Below are positions 48,401 through 58,186 of a stretch of DNA of 64,000 nucleotides, one piece after another; the stretch's first letter is position 1, and each line of letters opens with the position of its first letter. Source of the stretch: Petrosia ficiformis (lineage: Eukaryota > Porifera > Demospongiae > Haplosclerida > Petrosiidae). The stretch covers positions 23,159,466 through 23,223,465 of the forward strand of contig OX345636.1 in NCBI GenBank assembly GCA_947044365.1. The letters are read 5' to 3'. The position numbers and the translations under genes were made by a program. Below the pieces are notes generated by a model that ran no database searches, was not told the origin of the DNA, and was given only the letters and a program-made list of their open reading frames with translations.

Positions 48401-49619
48401 TATTTCCAAAACGACAAATGTACCATGTACATACTCTTAAAATTCTTCTAAACAGCTTTGAGAAGTTTTTTTTTTTGTTCTTCAATAGTTGTAACCATTT
48501 CAGTACAAGAAACCAACATTGAATATCCAAAATACCAAAATTGACATAAATAAAAGAACACTGAATATTGGAAGCACACATGTACGTACATGTACATGTA
48601 CATGTGTACTGTATAGCTTTTTAACTTAACATCACAGGTACCAACAAGGCTATATTTTTCCACTAGACAACAGTTGGTAGAATGGAGAAGCATAAAGTGT
48701 AACCAAGCTTATGACCCCTCATGCTGTACTTGCACTGGTGCTTTAACTATAATACTTCATGTTCAGTTGAGAGCTTTGTATACATGTATACAAAGTGTGG
48801 ATTGAATAGCTTCTGCAATCATTAGCCATACTTGTGCCTTATTATAACCATTATTTTACATCCAATAAAATTAATAATAGCCATTAATAGCCAGTATTAT
48901 AGTATCTGTTGGTTTTAAGTGATGTAAGTAATACAAGTATATACATTCATTTCTTATGCATTAAAAGCTTTTTGATGCCTCTAATAATTGAGAAAATGCT
49001 CATTTTCATTGAAAGAGTTCTATAGCAGGAGATTGATGTAACATCAGATTTGGACTCCTATTCATTACTATTGGGTCCTAGTGGACACTACAGTGGAACA
49101 GATTGTGTGTATCTCAATTCAGAACATGGCTATTATTGTATACAAAATTAAATGTACTTTTAGCTTTGCATTCCACACAGTTTGTGGGTCATTGGTAGAT
49201 ATCTAAAGTCAATATCAGTTTATCACAATATCACTAAATCAAACCACGTAATTATCAGTGCAACTAAATAAAAGCCACTACATACATGTAATTATGTCTA
49301 TTCAAAAGGCACTTCCTGATATACTTTTTGATCATTTCAGATAGACTTGATCGATCCTCTACCTGGAGTCATTATCCATGAACATGGACAAAGTATTAAA
49401 GGATATACATCACCTAGAAGCAAACTTCATTCCCCAGCTACACGGCTTCAACCAATAACACCAAATGTAAAGAAAATTCCAGTCCAACAGAATGAAGGTA
49501 GTACTTTGAATACATCAGAACATGAAGAGATACAGCTTACTCCAATGACAAGTGTAGTTAATAGGAACAGTAGTAATAAAATGAATGATATGTATGCTAC
49601 ACTTGTTAACACAAGTTGA
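35139..49619 (+). CDS. C2orf81-like protein (DUF4639 family)
   Basis: Seven exons join in phase: 35139-35257, 35365-35527, 42361-42614, 43713-43866, 45606-45793, 47333-47573 and 49341-49619. The total is 1398 nt (465 aa plus TGA). The N terminus is lysine-rich (MAARKGKKEKQAK). Exons 1-3 give ESDWHKLLERED, a helical block (FIRSLVDEVFESSYATILHK), and then LWEEDKEPCPPIVDSWARG. Order and spacing match my memory of vertebrate C2orf81 (a basic start, a helix block, then a WGEDEEP...DSWA.G motif). The rest is low-complexity, proline/serine-rich and probably disordered. There is no enzyme motif, signal peptide or membrane segment. The family has no established biochemical function; human C2orf81 is testis-enriched, as I recall. 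The gene shares a promoter region with calcineurin A. Its last two exons are duplicated at 58302-58982. Confidence 0.8.
35551..35745. mobile_element. MITE family B copy
   Basis: Starts cagggtttcaggagggaagg and ends tatatgaaaccctga. The interior shares tttcagaccaaattta and aactcagctacaa with 42833-43072. It begins about 25 bp after the exon 2 donor of the C2orf81-like gene. Confidence 0.78.
36425..36645. repeat. Repeat module G, inverted copy
   Basis: Four to five units of ttttctaagccattgtggct followed by ttgctagcatgctagaca, the reverse of 29017-29275. Confidence 0.75.
37370..38723 (-). pseudogene. SWIM-type / YqaJ exonuclease mobile-element ORF, decayed
   Basis: Minus-strand fragments in several frames follow the order of animal SWIM-YqaJ proteins. 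They are KSINKSDENLFRCQHV and YITAKCLPDMKLQDFT, then DKLQEWNQPRRRHLDPIPV, then EEEIRKQSDSLKWHEE with CCIRITS, then CWLGASPDAWFTDPSV followed by IVEFKFPY, and finally INRKLNLKRSHFYYHQVQLQ. The ASPD, E-x-K and YYHQVQ blocks correspond to the lambda-exonuclease/YqaJ nuclease motifs. The SWIM zinc ligands (CxCx...CxH) are lost or altered, and frameshifts and stops are present. The ORF lies antisense in intron 2 of the C2orf81-like gene. The element class is not settled; YqaJ ORFs occur in several animal transposon groups. Confidence 0.72.
38704..39227. mobile_element. Non-autonomous element with CTGAGCAATAGTG / CACTATCGCTCAG ends
   Basis: Left end cgcctgagcaatagtgcaag and right end gacactatcgctcagccctaa are imperfect inverted repeats. 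The interior has tatcacgatag-type palindromes. A fragment of a related end (gcgatagtgaaactatggat, ctaagccctaa) occurs near 9970-10010. The left end touches the 5' limit of the YqaJ relic. Confidence 0.55.
39420..39990. repeat. AT microsatellite followed by TAATAG / CAATCTCAATGTTGAG minisatellite
   Basis: A TA run at about 39424-39454 is followed by units atacaatctcaatgttgagg separated by variable numbers of taatag. The core caatctcaatgttgag is self-complementary at its ends. One unit (about 39735-39752) is inverted (caatctcaacattgagg). Confidence 0.85.
40060..40370. mobile_element. CpG-rich interspersed sequence with inverted parts
   Basis: Contains gattataacacgcctactca near 40243 and gtagggtgttataacc at the right, plus gccctcgggcctacggccct in the centre. 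The local CpG content stands out from the surrounding AT-rich intron. It resembles a transposon end region; I cannot name the family. Confidence 0.35.
41640..41860. mobile_element. MITE family C, truncated inverted copy
   Basis: Shares cacccactaattgaccaagc and gcgactccttaactatgtat with the family. The right end is aaagcaatcatacatgtagg, with an extra acatgt inside the terminal repeat. Confidence 0.65.
42833..43072. mobile_element. MITE family B, well preserved copy
   Basis: Starts cagggtttcatacagcagga and ends ctgggtgaaaccttg. The interior has ccctagatttcagaccaaat, caacatctcagctacaa and gcaacctcagaggcc. About 240 bp. Located in intron 3 of the C2orf81-like gene. Confidence 0.8.
43905..44525. 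repeat. 76/84-bp tandem array, 8 copies
   Basis: Units begin acatgtttacatattaatac at 43905, 43981, 44057, 44133, 44217, 44293, 44377 and 44453. Two units carry an 8-bp insertion near the end (caacagta), giving an 84-bp spacing after 44133 and 44293. That produces a 160-bp higher-order period in the second half. The array starts 38 bp after exon 4 of the C2orf81-like gene. Confidence 0.95.
44760..45060. repeat. Interspersed repeat family F, inverted copy
   Basis: Reverse of parts of 22480-22836, and itself partly duplicated: gtcactgactactacacttt near 44828 and cagtgggactactatacttt near 44990 are both followed by caaacactcat- or caagcactcac-type sequence. Confidence 0.6.
45938..46156. mobile_element. 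MITE family D copy
   Basis: Shares gccaaattggctcaacaata, ttaagccaattaacaaa, taatcataattaactgtgcc and agcttatcaaaaacactga with the copies at 20215-20400 and 29648-29872. Confidence 0.75.
46210..46740. repeat. Degenerate AGAGAGAAGCC / GACATAGACAAACA repeat block
   Basis: Purine-rich repeated segments (tagagagagaagcc, ggctaacatctgatagagat, agacaaacat) recur about four times with irregular spacing between 46360 and 46635. Open frames across it are compositional artefacts. Confidence 0.7.
46970..47115. mobile_element. Family A MITE, degenerate copy
   Basis: Contains gggtcatcaccatacagtag, attcaacaccacagtag and a gaacttttatctgtgtgtca end. It lies just left of the segmental duplication breakpoint. 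Confidence 0.55.
47863..48026. mobile_element. 164-bp hAT-type MITE with 8-bp target duplication
   Basis: Inverted ends CAGTGGTGTGGAAACAGCC and GTTTCCACACCCCTG. It is flanked by the direct duplication GATACAAG on both sides (47855-47862 and 48027-48034). An 8-bp target duplication is diagnostic of the hAT superfamily. It is absent from the right copy of the segmental duplication, within the longer stretch missing there. Confidence 0.88.
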
Positions 49620-49872
49620 TTTATCAGTATTATAGTATTATGTATGTATTATAGTATATTTATGTATTAAGTCGTGTCTGTTCATTTCTGAGTTTGAAGC
49701 GTTTTTTTTTAGCCATGTCTAGAAAACCATGGTGACAAGGTTAAACACTGTGTTCTTATACTAGTACTCTTACCTCTTGGTATAAGGGTGTAGACAAAGG
49801 GACAAGAGGGGCTTCAGCCCCCTCCCCCCAGTTTTATTTGAGTAAAATTCAGCTTTAAATTTCTTTTTTTAT

Positions 49873-50262
49873 GGCCCGTAGGGCCATCCCTATGATTGCG
49901 GGTTCGATGTATGTTTATATATATATATATTATTATGTTTGTGTCACCTACGGGTTGTATACGTAGTTAAGGAAGTTACATCATTACCGGGGGCTCGGTC
50001 AATTAATGGGCGTGGCGCGTAAAAGAACGCGCGATCAAGCTCTACACACCAGCAGAAAGAAAGCTGTTGAGCTTACGTAGAAACTGGAACTAATAGCTAG
50101 CTATTCTGCCTGAAATATATTCCTAAAGTTCTACAAGGTCCTTTGAAAGGTCAGGAGAGTAGACAATCAAAATAATAACTATAATAAGCTGTTGTCTTTC
50201 ATGCTTGATAAAGTCAGCCATGATTACTGAATTCTGGACACCACAAAGCAGTCATAAGGATA
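49873..50262. mobile_element. MITE family C copy, first of a tandem pair
   Basis: Starts ggcccgtagggccatcccta and ends with aaagcagtcataaggatact. It lies 3' of the C2orf81-like stop codon in the left duplicon and is missing at the equivalent place in the right duplicon. Confidence 0.8.
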
Positions 50263-50284
50263 CTTTTATCTTCACTTAAATTTG

Positions 50285-50700
50285 TAAAGCAATCATAGGG
50301 ATGTTTTTTTCTCTATATACACTTGTATATATTTATAATTATTCTTGTGTCCACTTGCGCGAGTATGCGTTGTATACGTAGTTAAGGAAGTTGCGTCATT
50401 CCCGGGGGCTCGGTCAATTGAAGGGCATGGCGCGTAAAAGAACGATCGCTCGAGCTCTACAGACCAGAAGGAAGATAGCTAAGTTGCTTATGTAGAAACT
50501 GGAACTAATAGCTAGCTATTCTGCCTGAAATATATTTCTAAAGTTCTACAAGGTCCTTTAAAAGGTAAGGAGAGTAGATAATGAAAATAATAACTATAAT
50601 AGGCTGTTGTGTTTCAGGCATGATAAAGTCAGCCATGCAGGATTACCGAATGCTGGACACCACAAAGCAATCATACGGATACTTTTTTCTCTATATACAC
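50285..50700. mobile_element. MITE family C copy, second of a tandem pair
   Basis: Begins with aaagcaatcatagggatg and carries the core gcgcgagtatgcgttgtata, cccgggggctcggtcaattg. It ends aaagcaatcatacggatact with ctctatatacacttgttttt. The pair therefore has three terminal repeats, consistent with recombination between two elements. Confidence 0.78.
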
Positions 50701-51176
50701 TTGTTTTTCACATTAAATTGACAATAGTTAATTATTTTTATTGCAAAAAGACCACACTTTTTGTTTCGCTAATTAGCCCCCTGCTTCTAAAAATTTGTCT
50801 ATGCTGGACTCAATTGTAACACACACATAATAATTATAATCTCAGTATAATAATTATAATAAATATTATACTCAAGTATTGTCTGTAATTGTCAGCAATC
50901 ATTCTTGTTCAAATCACACTTGTGGTGAAGGTTCTGTATGGTGAGTACATTCTATAATAACATAGCATTAGTTGATCACACCAAAATTTGGTAATTCAAG
51001 AGGGAAATAAAAATTTTGAAAACAAGATAACTGACATGAATGACATTAGAGAGATCAACACAATGATTACTTATAAATGTGTATCCACAGTTGAGATAGC
51101 AGATCATGTGACAGTAGTGTGATTATAATATCTGAATGTGCATAATTACTACATGACCTTTTCTGAACATAGTAAT

Positions 51177-51356
51177 GGATTTGAATAGGAAAGTAGTTGA
51201 TATTATTATCTTTTTAATAATTTGTATTGTGGTCCACACAAATAGTCAATCATCAGAGTGTTGTCTTTCTGTTGATGTTGATACCAGACAAATAGTAAAG
51301 AAGGTAAGAAATAGTGTGAATATAAGTTACACATGAACAGAATGTATAATACCTTT
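51177..51356 (+). pseudogene. Endoglycoceramidase exon 1 duplicate, truncated
   Basis: Nearly identical to exon 1 of the intact gene (59751-59883), including the start ATG and hydrophobic leader. It lacks 4 bp (GATA) near the exon end, which shifts the frame before the donor. The match continues about 50 bp into intron 1 and then stops at the mobile element starting about 51357. No further plus-strand exons follow. Confidence 0.88.
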
Positions 51357-51756
51357 AAGGTGGTACTAGGGAGTGGGCGGATGCGACTCCAATCAGTTTC
51401 AAAATAGAATATTATATAATATGACTCTAACCTGGTGTAATAGCAACCTTCATATCTTCTGATGATCTTTATATTTGTGTGTAAGAGTGGGAGTGTTGGA
51501 AAAATGTCCATTTTTGCAATCGTAATAAGTACAAAACCAAGAAAGCCATGCACACCAATCATGGTGTGCATCAAGTACAATGCATTTTGAGAAAACAAAT
51601 AGAGCCGTTTTCTGAAAATTTATTTTACTTTTATAGTTACAAGAGGCTGAAGAAAGCTGAATTCTGTAGCTTTTCACTGAAACCATAAAATCTACCTTTC
51701 TAGGCACTATCAAACTCCGATCTTTCTCAGAGAGCAACTACAGTTACCCCGCCATT
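51357..51756. mobile_element. Element S (source of the 195-bp satellite), inverted copy at the inversion joint
   Basis: Reads aaggtggtactagggagtgg at the left and cagttaccccgccattg at the right. The same element lies in the opposite orientation at about 56161-56568 (caatggcgggtaactg ... ccctagtaccacctt). It occupies exactly the junction between the plus-strand exon 1 fragment and the minus-strand endoglycoceramidase pseudogene. No coding function recognised. Confidence 0.8.
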
Positions 51757-53130
51757 GAATCCTGCAATGTTTAGTTTTTTCTGATCAGAAATACGAATGT
51801 CAAATATATCTTTGTCCAGTAAATCGCATAGAGTAGTACTTGATGGCTATAGGAACATACTATTGCTTTACATGAATAAGTAGGATATTTAGAATATTTA
51901 TTGAATGATGTAGGATTTTATTTTATGTGTACATTATAATAATAATTATTAATCATGTCATGTACTATTATCATATACCCAGTTTTTGGATCAATCTTGA
52001 AAGGTGTAAGCTGTGGAAAAAGTGCTGGTAATGGAAGTGGCTTAATTGACCGGTTCAAATAAAGCACAGCATAGTCTAGCACTCCTTCACCTGGTATAGT
52101 AATAATTATAAGACCTTTGACAGAGAGTTCAACTAAATTATAAACTATTAATTATTACAGATAATAATAATTATTTTAAATTAATTATGAAATTCATTTG
52201 GTGTGTATTAAATTTCATACCACAAAATTTAGGAGAGAAAAGATCTTGGTGACAGTTAAGAATGGTATAAATTCCAGCCCTGCCGAGTTTATTTACAAAA
52301 TCACTTAATACCTATATAAAGATGGATGTGTTTGTGTGTAGGTATTATACAAGAATAGCATAATGATTATATAACATATACATTCATAACTTTCATTAAA
52401 CCACAATAACATCACACCATAATAAATGTTGTTACCGCATGAGTACTCAAATTAAATTTTAAATGATTCTATAGCAAAAGCGTTGTATGGATTTACAGAG
52501 TATGCTTGTAGTATCCTTCTCATAATATAATAATTATATCATAATTATCTTAATGAAAATCAGGGCAAACGAGAACATGAAATAAATGTAAATGCATAAT
52601 TGGATAACTTCATGCAGTAAACTATGTACAGGGCAAAATGAGTCATGATGTGGTACTCTACACAGATTTCCTATTAACTTTATTTACATCAAGATACGTG
52701 TTGTTATAATGATCTTTCTGTGGCTCTACTCCTGGCCATGCAACATACAGTCGGACAACATTGAAACCATTTTCACTTAAAAACTGGATGTCTTCATCAC
52801 ACAACGACAGTTCAGAATCAAATGATGCATTCTCGGGATGAAATGGAAAACGTTTGTATACCTACACAGAAAGAATGTGCACATTACAATGTATTCATAC
52901 TTAGTAATTCATTGACTCACAACATTAACACCATGGAAAAGCCTAGCTCGTCCTGTATAAGATAATCAACAATAATAATGATAGAATTTACTATTATTGT
53001 TAAAGGTATTATACATTCTGTTATGTGCAACTTATATTCACACTATTTCTTACCTTCTTTATCTACTATTTGTCTGGTATCAACATCAACAGAAAGACAA
53101 CACTCTGATGATTGACTATTTGTGTGGACC
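51757..53130 (-). pseudogene. Endoglycoceramidase, inverted and internally deleted copy
   Basis: Minus-strand exons correspond one to one with the intact gene. They are an exon 1 remnant (about 53130-53053), exon 2 (52952-52921), exon 3 (52861-52688), exon 4 (52311-52221), exon 5 (52090-51979) and part of exon 11 (51846-51757). Exons 6-10 are absent, joined intron to intron, so the acid/base NEP motif is lost. Exon 11 is cut by element S before the TEWG nucleophile motif. Exon 4 reads NCHQD where the intact gene has DCHQD. Splice sites of the surviving exons still look functional. The copy cannot make an active enzyme. Confidence 0.92.
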
Positions 53131-53289
53131 ACAATACAAACTAGAGTTCTCACAGAACACATACTCCGTGCAATGTAGATATTCTTTTTGTTTGTTCTGA
53201 TGCAGACTAAGGTCTTCCAGTACTGATATCGTGCTACTTGTTCAAATGTTATACTGAGTGAGAGTACACTTAGTGCTATCCCGCTAAGT

Positions 53290-53545
53290 ACCTTTTCTTG
53301 TCTTTCTCGAGCAACTTTTGAAGTTTATTGTCTTCTAATTCTTGATTTTCTCTAACTTTCAAGGAAGGCTTTCTCGAGCAACTTTTGAAGTTTATTGTCT
53401 TCTAATTCTTGATTTTCTCTAACTTTCAAGGAAGGCTTTCTTAATTCTTATTCTTTTAGCCATCATAGCTCGTATAACGTCATTAACGTACAATATCGAT
53501 ATATCGTACGCGTATTTTAACTAAGTAGGCGGAGCTTCTGATAAT
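53290..53545 (-). other. Candidate orphan first exon and promoter, minus strand
   Basis: A minus-strand ATG near 53464 (MAKRIRIKKAF) follows a CpG-containing stretch with a CRE-like TGACGTTA (about 53475-53482) and tcgtacg palindromes. Downstream, a highly charged helical segment (KVRENQELEDNKLQKLLEK) ends near AAAAG/GTACTT, a possible donor at about 53290. The 67-bp duplication breaks the frame. It may be the displaced 5' end of an unrelated gene brought in by the rearrangement. No downstream exon is identified. Confidence 0.35.
53303..53436. repeat. 67-bp tandem duplication
   Basis: Two copies (53303-53369 and 53370-53436) starting tttctcgagcaacttttgaa. On the minus strand each encodes RENQELEDNKLQKLLEK in one frame, but 67 is not a multiple of three, so the second copy is out of frame with the first. 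Confidence 0.9.
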
Positions 53546-54007
53546 AAGAGTTAGCCCTTGTAGCCTTCAGGATCGTTTCATCGATGGTGACAGGTAGCCA
53601 GGTTTTAGAAGACCTTGCAGAATAAGTTTACTCCAAAATTAAGTAGTGGTTGTTCAGCAAAACAATTATTTCAAAATGTTTTGTAAACATAATATAATTA
53701 TATACATATAATTATATAAACGATACCAATCTCTTAACCCCTTGCTGCGCATGCGCGCGCGCGGGGTAATTATTAAAATATCAACTACTTTCCTATTCAA
53801 GGTTGTAGTCTTTTCCGTGGGCGGATGCTACTCCAATCAGTTTTTAGTCTTGCAAGCTTCTTGCTGCATACAATCTGGTTCCATTCTGTATTTTTTGGAA
53901 GCCACACCCACCCGGGGGTATAATTATTGGGCCTAAATGTTTTGACTGATAGTTTATTTTCAGAAACAAAGCTAAACACACCCCACGGGTGGTGGAGGGG
54001 GCGGTGG

Positions 54008-56158
54008 GTGGGAAACAATGGCGGGTAACTGTAGTTGCTCTCTGAGAAAGATCGGAGTTTGATAGTGCCTAGAAAGGTAGATTTTATGGTTTCAGTGAAA
54101 AGCTACAGAATTCAGCTTTCTTCAGCCTCTTGTAACTATAAAAGTAAAATGAATTTCCAGAAAACGGCTTTATTTGTTTTCTGGAAATTCATTTAGTTTA
54201 GGGTGGGAAACAATGGCGGGTAACTGTAGTTGCTCTCTGAGAAAGATCGGAGTTTGATAGTGCCTAGAAAGGTAGATTTTATGGTTTCAGTGAAAAGCTA
54301 CAGAATTCAGCTTTCTTCAGCCTCTTGTAACTATAAAAGTAAAATGAATTTCCAGAAAACGGCTTTATTTGTTTTCTGGAAATTCATTTAGTTTAGGGTG
54401 GGAAACAATGGCGGGTAACTGTAGTTGCTCTCTGAGAAAGATCGGAGTTTGATAGTGCCTAGAAAGGTAGATTTTATGGTTTCAGTGAAAAGCTACAGAA
54501 TTCAGCTTTCTTCAGCCTCTTGTAACTATAAAAGTAAAATGAATTTCCAGAAAACGGCTTTATTTGTTTTCTGGAAATTCATTTAGTTTAGGGTGGGAAA
54601 CAATGGCGGGTAACTGTAGTTGCTCTCTGAGAAAGATCGGAGTTTGATAGTGCCTAGAAAGGTAGATTTTATGGTTTCAGTGAAAAGCTACAGAATTCAG
54701 CTTTCTTCAGCCTCTTGTAACTATAAAAGTAAAATGAATTTCCAGAAAACGGCTTTATTTGTTTTCTGGAAATTCATTTAGTTTAGGGTGGGAAACAATG
54801 GCGGGTAACTGTAGTTGCTCTCTGAGAAAGATCGGAGTTTGATAGTGCCTAGAAAGGTAGATTTTATGGTTTCAGTGAAAAGCTACAGAATTCAGCTTTC
54901 TTCAGCCTCTTGTAACTATAAAAGTAAAATGAATTTCCAGAAAACGGCTTTATTTGTTTTCTGGAAATTCATTTAGTTTAGGGTGGGAAACAATGGCGGG
55001 TAACTGTAGTTGCTCTCTGAGAAAGATCGGAGTTTGATAGTGCCTAGAAAGGTAGATTTTATGGTTTCAGTGAAAAGCTACAGAATTCAGCTTTCTTCAG
55101 CCTCTTGTAACTATAAAAGTAAAATGAATTTCCAGAAAACGGCTTTATTTGTTTTCTGGAAATTCATTTAGTTTAGGGTGGGAAACAATGGCGGGTAACT
55201 GTAGTTGCTCTCTGAGAAAGATCGGAGTTTGATAGTGCCTAGAAAGGTAGATTTTATGGTTTCAGTGAAAAGCTACAGAATTCAGCTTTCTTCAGCCTCT
55301 TGTAACTATAAAAGTAAAATGAATTTCCAGAAAACGGCTTTATTTGTTTTCTGGAAATTCATTTAGTTTAGGGTGGGAAACAATGGCGGGTAACTGTAGT
55401 TGCTCTCTGAGAAAGATCGGAGTTTGATAGTGCCTAGAAAGGTAGATTTTATGGTTTCAGTGAAAAGCTACAGAATTCAGCTTTCTTCAGCCTCTTGTAA
55501 CTATAAAAGTAAAATGAATTTCCAGAAAACGGCTTTATTTGTTTTCTGGAAATTCATTTAGTTTAGGGTGGGAAACAATGGCGGGTAACTGTAGTTGCTC
55601 TCTGAGAAAGATCGGAGTTTGATAGTGCCTAGAAAGGTAGATTTTATGGTTTCAGTGAAAAGCTACAGAATTCAGCTTTCTTCAGCCTCTTGTAACTATA
55701 AAAGTAAAATGAATTTCCAGAAAACGGCTTTATTTGTTTTCTGGAAATTCATTTAGTTTAGGGTGGGAAACAATGGCGGGTAACTGTAGTTGCTCTCTGA
55801 GAAAGATCGGAGTTTGATAGTGCCTAGAAAGGTAGATTTTATGGTTTCAGTGAAAAGCTACAGAATTCAGCTTTCTTCAGCCTCTTGTAACTATAAAAGT
55901 AAAATGAATTTCCAGAAAACGGCTTTATTTGTTTTCTGGAAATTCATTTAGTTTAGGGTGGGAAACAATGGCGGGTAACTGTAGTTGCTCTCTGAGAAAG
56001 ATCGGAGTTTGATAGTGCCTAGAAAGGTAGATTTTATGGTTTCAGTGAAAAGCTACAGAATTCAGCTTTCTTCAGCCTCTTGTAACTATAAAAGTAAAAT
56101 GAATTTCCAGAAAACGGCTTTATTTGTTTTCTGGAAATTCATTTAGTTTAGGGTGGGA
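54008..56158. repeat. 195-bp satellite, 11 tandem units ending in element S
   Basis: Unit phases (ggaaacaatggcgggtaact) fall at 54011, 54206, 54401, 54596, 54791, 54986, 55181, 55376, 55571, 55766, 55961 and 56156. The first eleven units look letter-identical; the twelfth reads through into the full element S. Each unit is the left part of element S followed by an inverted piece, so that TGAATTTCCAGAAAAC and GTTTTCTGGAAATTCA form a perfect 16-bp hairpin with a 10-base loop. Confidence 0.96.
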
Positions 56159-56568
56159 AACAATGGCGGGTAACTGTAGTTGCTCTCTGAGAAAGATCGG
56201 AGTTTGATAGTGCCTAGAAAGGTAGATTTTATGGTTTCAGTGAAAAGCTACAGAATTCAGCTTTCTTCAGCCTCTTGTAACTATAAAAGTAAAATGAATT
56301 TCCAGAAAACGGCTCTATTTGTTTTCTCTAAATGCATTGTACTTGGTGCATGCCATGATTGGTGGGCGTGGCTTTCTCCGTTTTGCACTTATTGCGATTA
56401 CAAAAATTGACATTTTATATATGTTTTATCACTTCCAGGACCCTATAAAGGTGATTAGAAGATATGAAGGTTGCCATTACACCAGGTTAGAGTCATATTA
56501 TATAATATTCTATTTTGAAACTGATTGGAGTCGCATCCGCCCTCTCCCTAGTACCACCTTAAAGATGT
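56159..56568. mobile_element. Element S, full copy at the satellite edge
   Basis: Starts acaatggcgggtaactgtag and ends cctagtaccacctt. It matches 51357-51756 in reverse with scattered differences. A third related fragment (gtgggcggatgctactccaa) is at about 53817-53845. It appears to be the template from which the satellite was amplified. Confidence 0.8.
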
Positions 56569-56577
56569 TATATTTAT

Positions 56578-57325
56578 TATGGCCCGTAGGGCCATTCTTA
56601 TAATTGCTTTCCACGGGGTTTAATGTATATATAATTATATATATGTGACCGGATGTGAGAAAATAGGGCTTATGTCGCAAATTATAAATTTGAGATATGA
56701 GTGAAAATGTGTAGTTACATGTTACATGGGCGATCATGGTTTTTTGGCTTAAAATGCATTAGTAATGTATAACCTTCCAAATGATATCTTTAATGAGGCT
56801 TGGAGAGCTCCATAAGCTTCCCTAGCATCCGTTAAAGCAACCCCTATCGAACTTCATCTTCACCGTAGCGCGAATAATTACACGGAAATGTATATATATA
56901 TATTCTTGTGTCACTTGCGCGACTATGCGTTGTATACGTAGTTAAGGAAGTTTCGTCATTCCCGGGGGCTCGGTCAATTAATGGGCGTGGCGCGTAAAAG
57001 AACGCGCGTTTGAGCTACAGGAAGATTCAGAAAAGATGTAAAACTGCTAATAACTGTTGTATATAGCAGAGAAACAGTATAGATATTATCCAAGAATCTT
57101 TAACAAGTAAGTATGATAAGTTGTTAAGTTTCAGACACGAGGAAGTCATCATTTAGAACCTTGAAGGAGTACCTCAGTCAGTTCATCAGACATCTGTGTA
57201 TTTAGACTGCAATTAGGCTTACACTTACGTCTTCAGGCCCCAGGAGTACACAGAAAGGTAGAGACACTAGTGCCATCAGCAATGCTTAATACATAGTCAT
57301 CACAAAGCAAATATAGGGATGTTTT
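56578..57325. mobile_element. MITE family C copy with nested insert
   Basis: Starts atggcccgtagggccattct and ends acaaagcaaatatagggatg. Between about 56647 and 56890 a different sequence (gtgaccggatgtgagaaaat ... aattacacggaaatg) is inserted next to the AT microsatellite, as in the copy at 11886-12624. Confidence 0.75.
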
Positions 57326-58186
57326 TTTCTCTATATACACTTGTTTTTTATTATAAAGTGATCTAATACCTCTTATTATTACATACTATTAATGTATACT
57401 ATCTTCACTCTCCTCTTTAATTGTGATTTGAGTTCTGTTGTGACAGATGAATGGGAAACCACAGTTGTATTTATTAAGACAATTGTATATTACTGTTGTT
57501 CCTACTTGCAGCAGATTCACATAAACATTATAGCTAAATTAATTATTTACAAGTGCATCAAACAAAAGTAATAATACCAAACACCATAATGATTATTTTC
57601 CATGTATGCATGAGATTGTAGACATTATTACCACTGAATAGAGTAATTTTTTTTAACTTTCTTTATTCCTATCTCTCCCAGATAAAACTTTGGGGGAATT
57701 AAAATATTAATGATGCTGTTAAATTTTATACTACAAGTTCTCTCAATGTAGGGCATGGAAACAAAATAGTCACCTGTACATTTCAAACATGCCATTAGTC
57801 GCAGAAGGTGAGCATCACAAATAGCATTAAAAACACAGGAAGTGAGCCCACAGTGAAATGGGAAATAGAAGCAGAATTGCCACGAAGGATAGTTGGTGTC
57901 GAAGGAGGAGGAAGAAAAGGAGGATTACTACATAAACTTTGTTCAGATTTTAACCCTAACGACAAGGGACCCTATTTATGCCATGGTTTGGCAAATATCT
58001 GCTAAAATATGGCAATATCCATGATGCTAACCTTCTGTTGCTAATGGCATTAAGGTAACTATGCGGAATGGCAAAACTGGTAAAATCTTCATCATAATAT
58101 TATTATTACACGGCACATGATGCTGTACAAAGAGAAACAATTGGTTCTGTCTGTCTTTCTGTGACCTGAAAAAATATCAGAGCAGC
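57326..58186. other. Intergenic, no gene recognised
   Basis: AT-rich sequence between a family C MITE and the right copy of the segmental duplication. An open frame at 57808-58005 has a glycine/arginine-rich patch but no start context, splice chain or family resemblance. I see nothing else. Confidence 0.5.

Larger units (their letters stand above)
47207..51356. repeat. Segmental duplication, left copy
   Basis: From about 47207 the sequence is nearly the same as that starting at about 58187, and it runs through exons 6-7 of the C2orf81-like gene to the first exon of the endoglycoceramidase (right-copy limit about 59930). The left copy contains about 1.6 kb more in intron 6 (about 47690-49290) and an insertion of two family C MITEs (about 49867-50700). 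Right of about 51356 the match stops at a mobile element. Confidence 0.9.

Noticed and set aside
54008..56158. CRISPR-like array
   Set aside because: There are no unique spacers: the whole 195-bp unit is repeated, and the context is eukaryotic.
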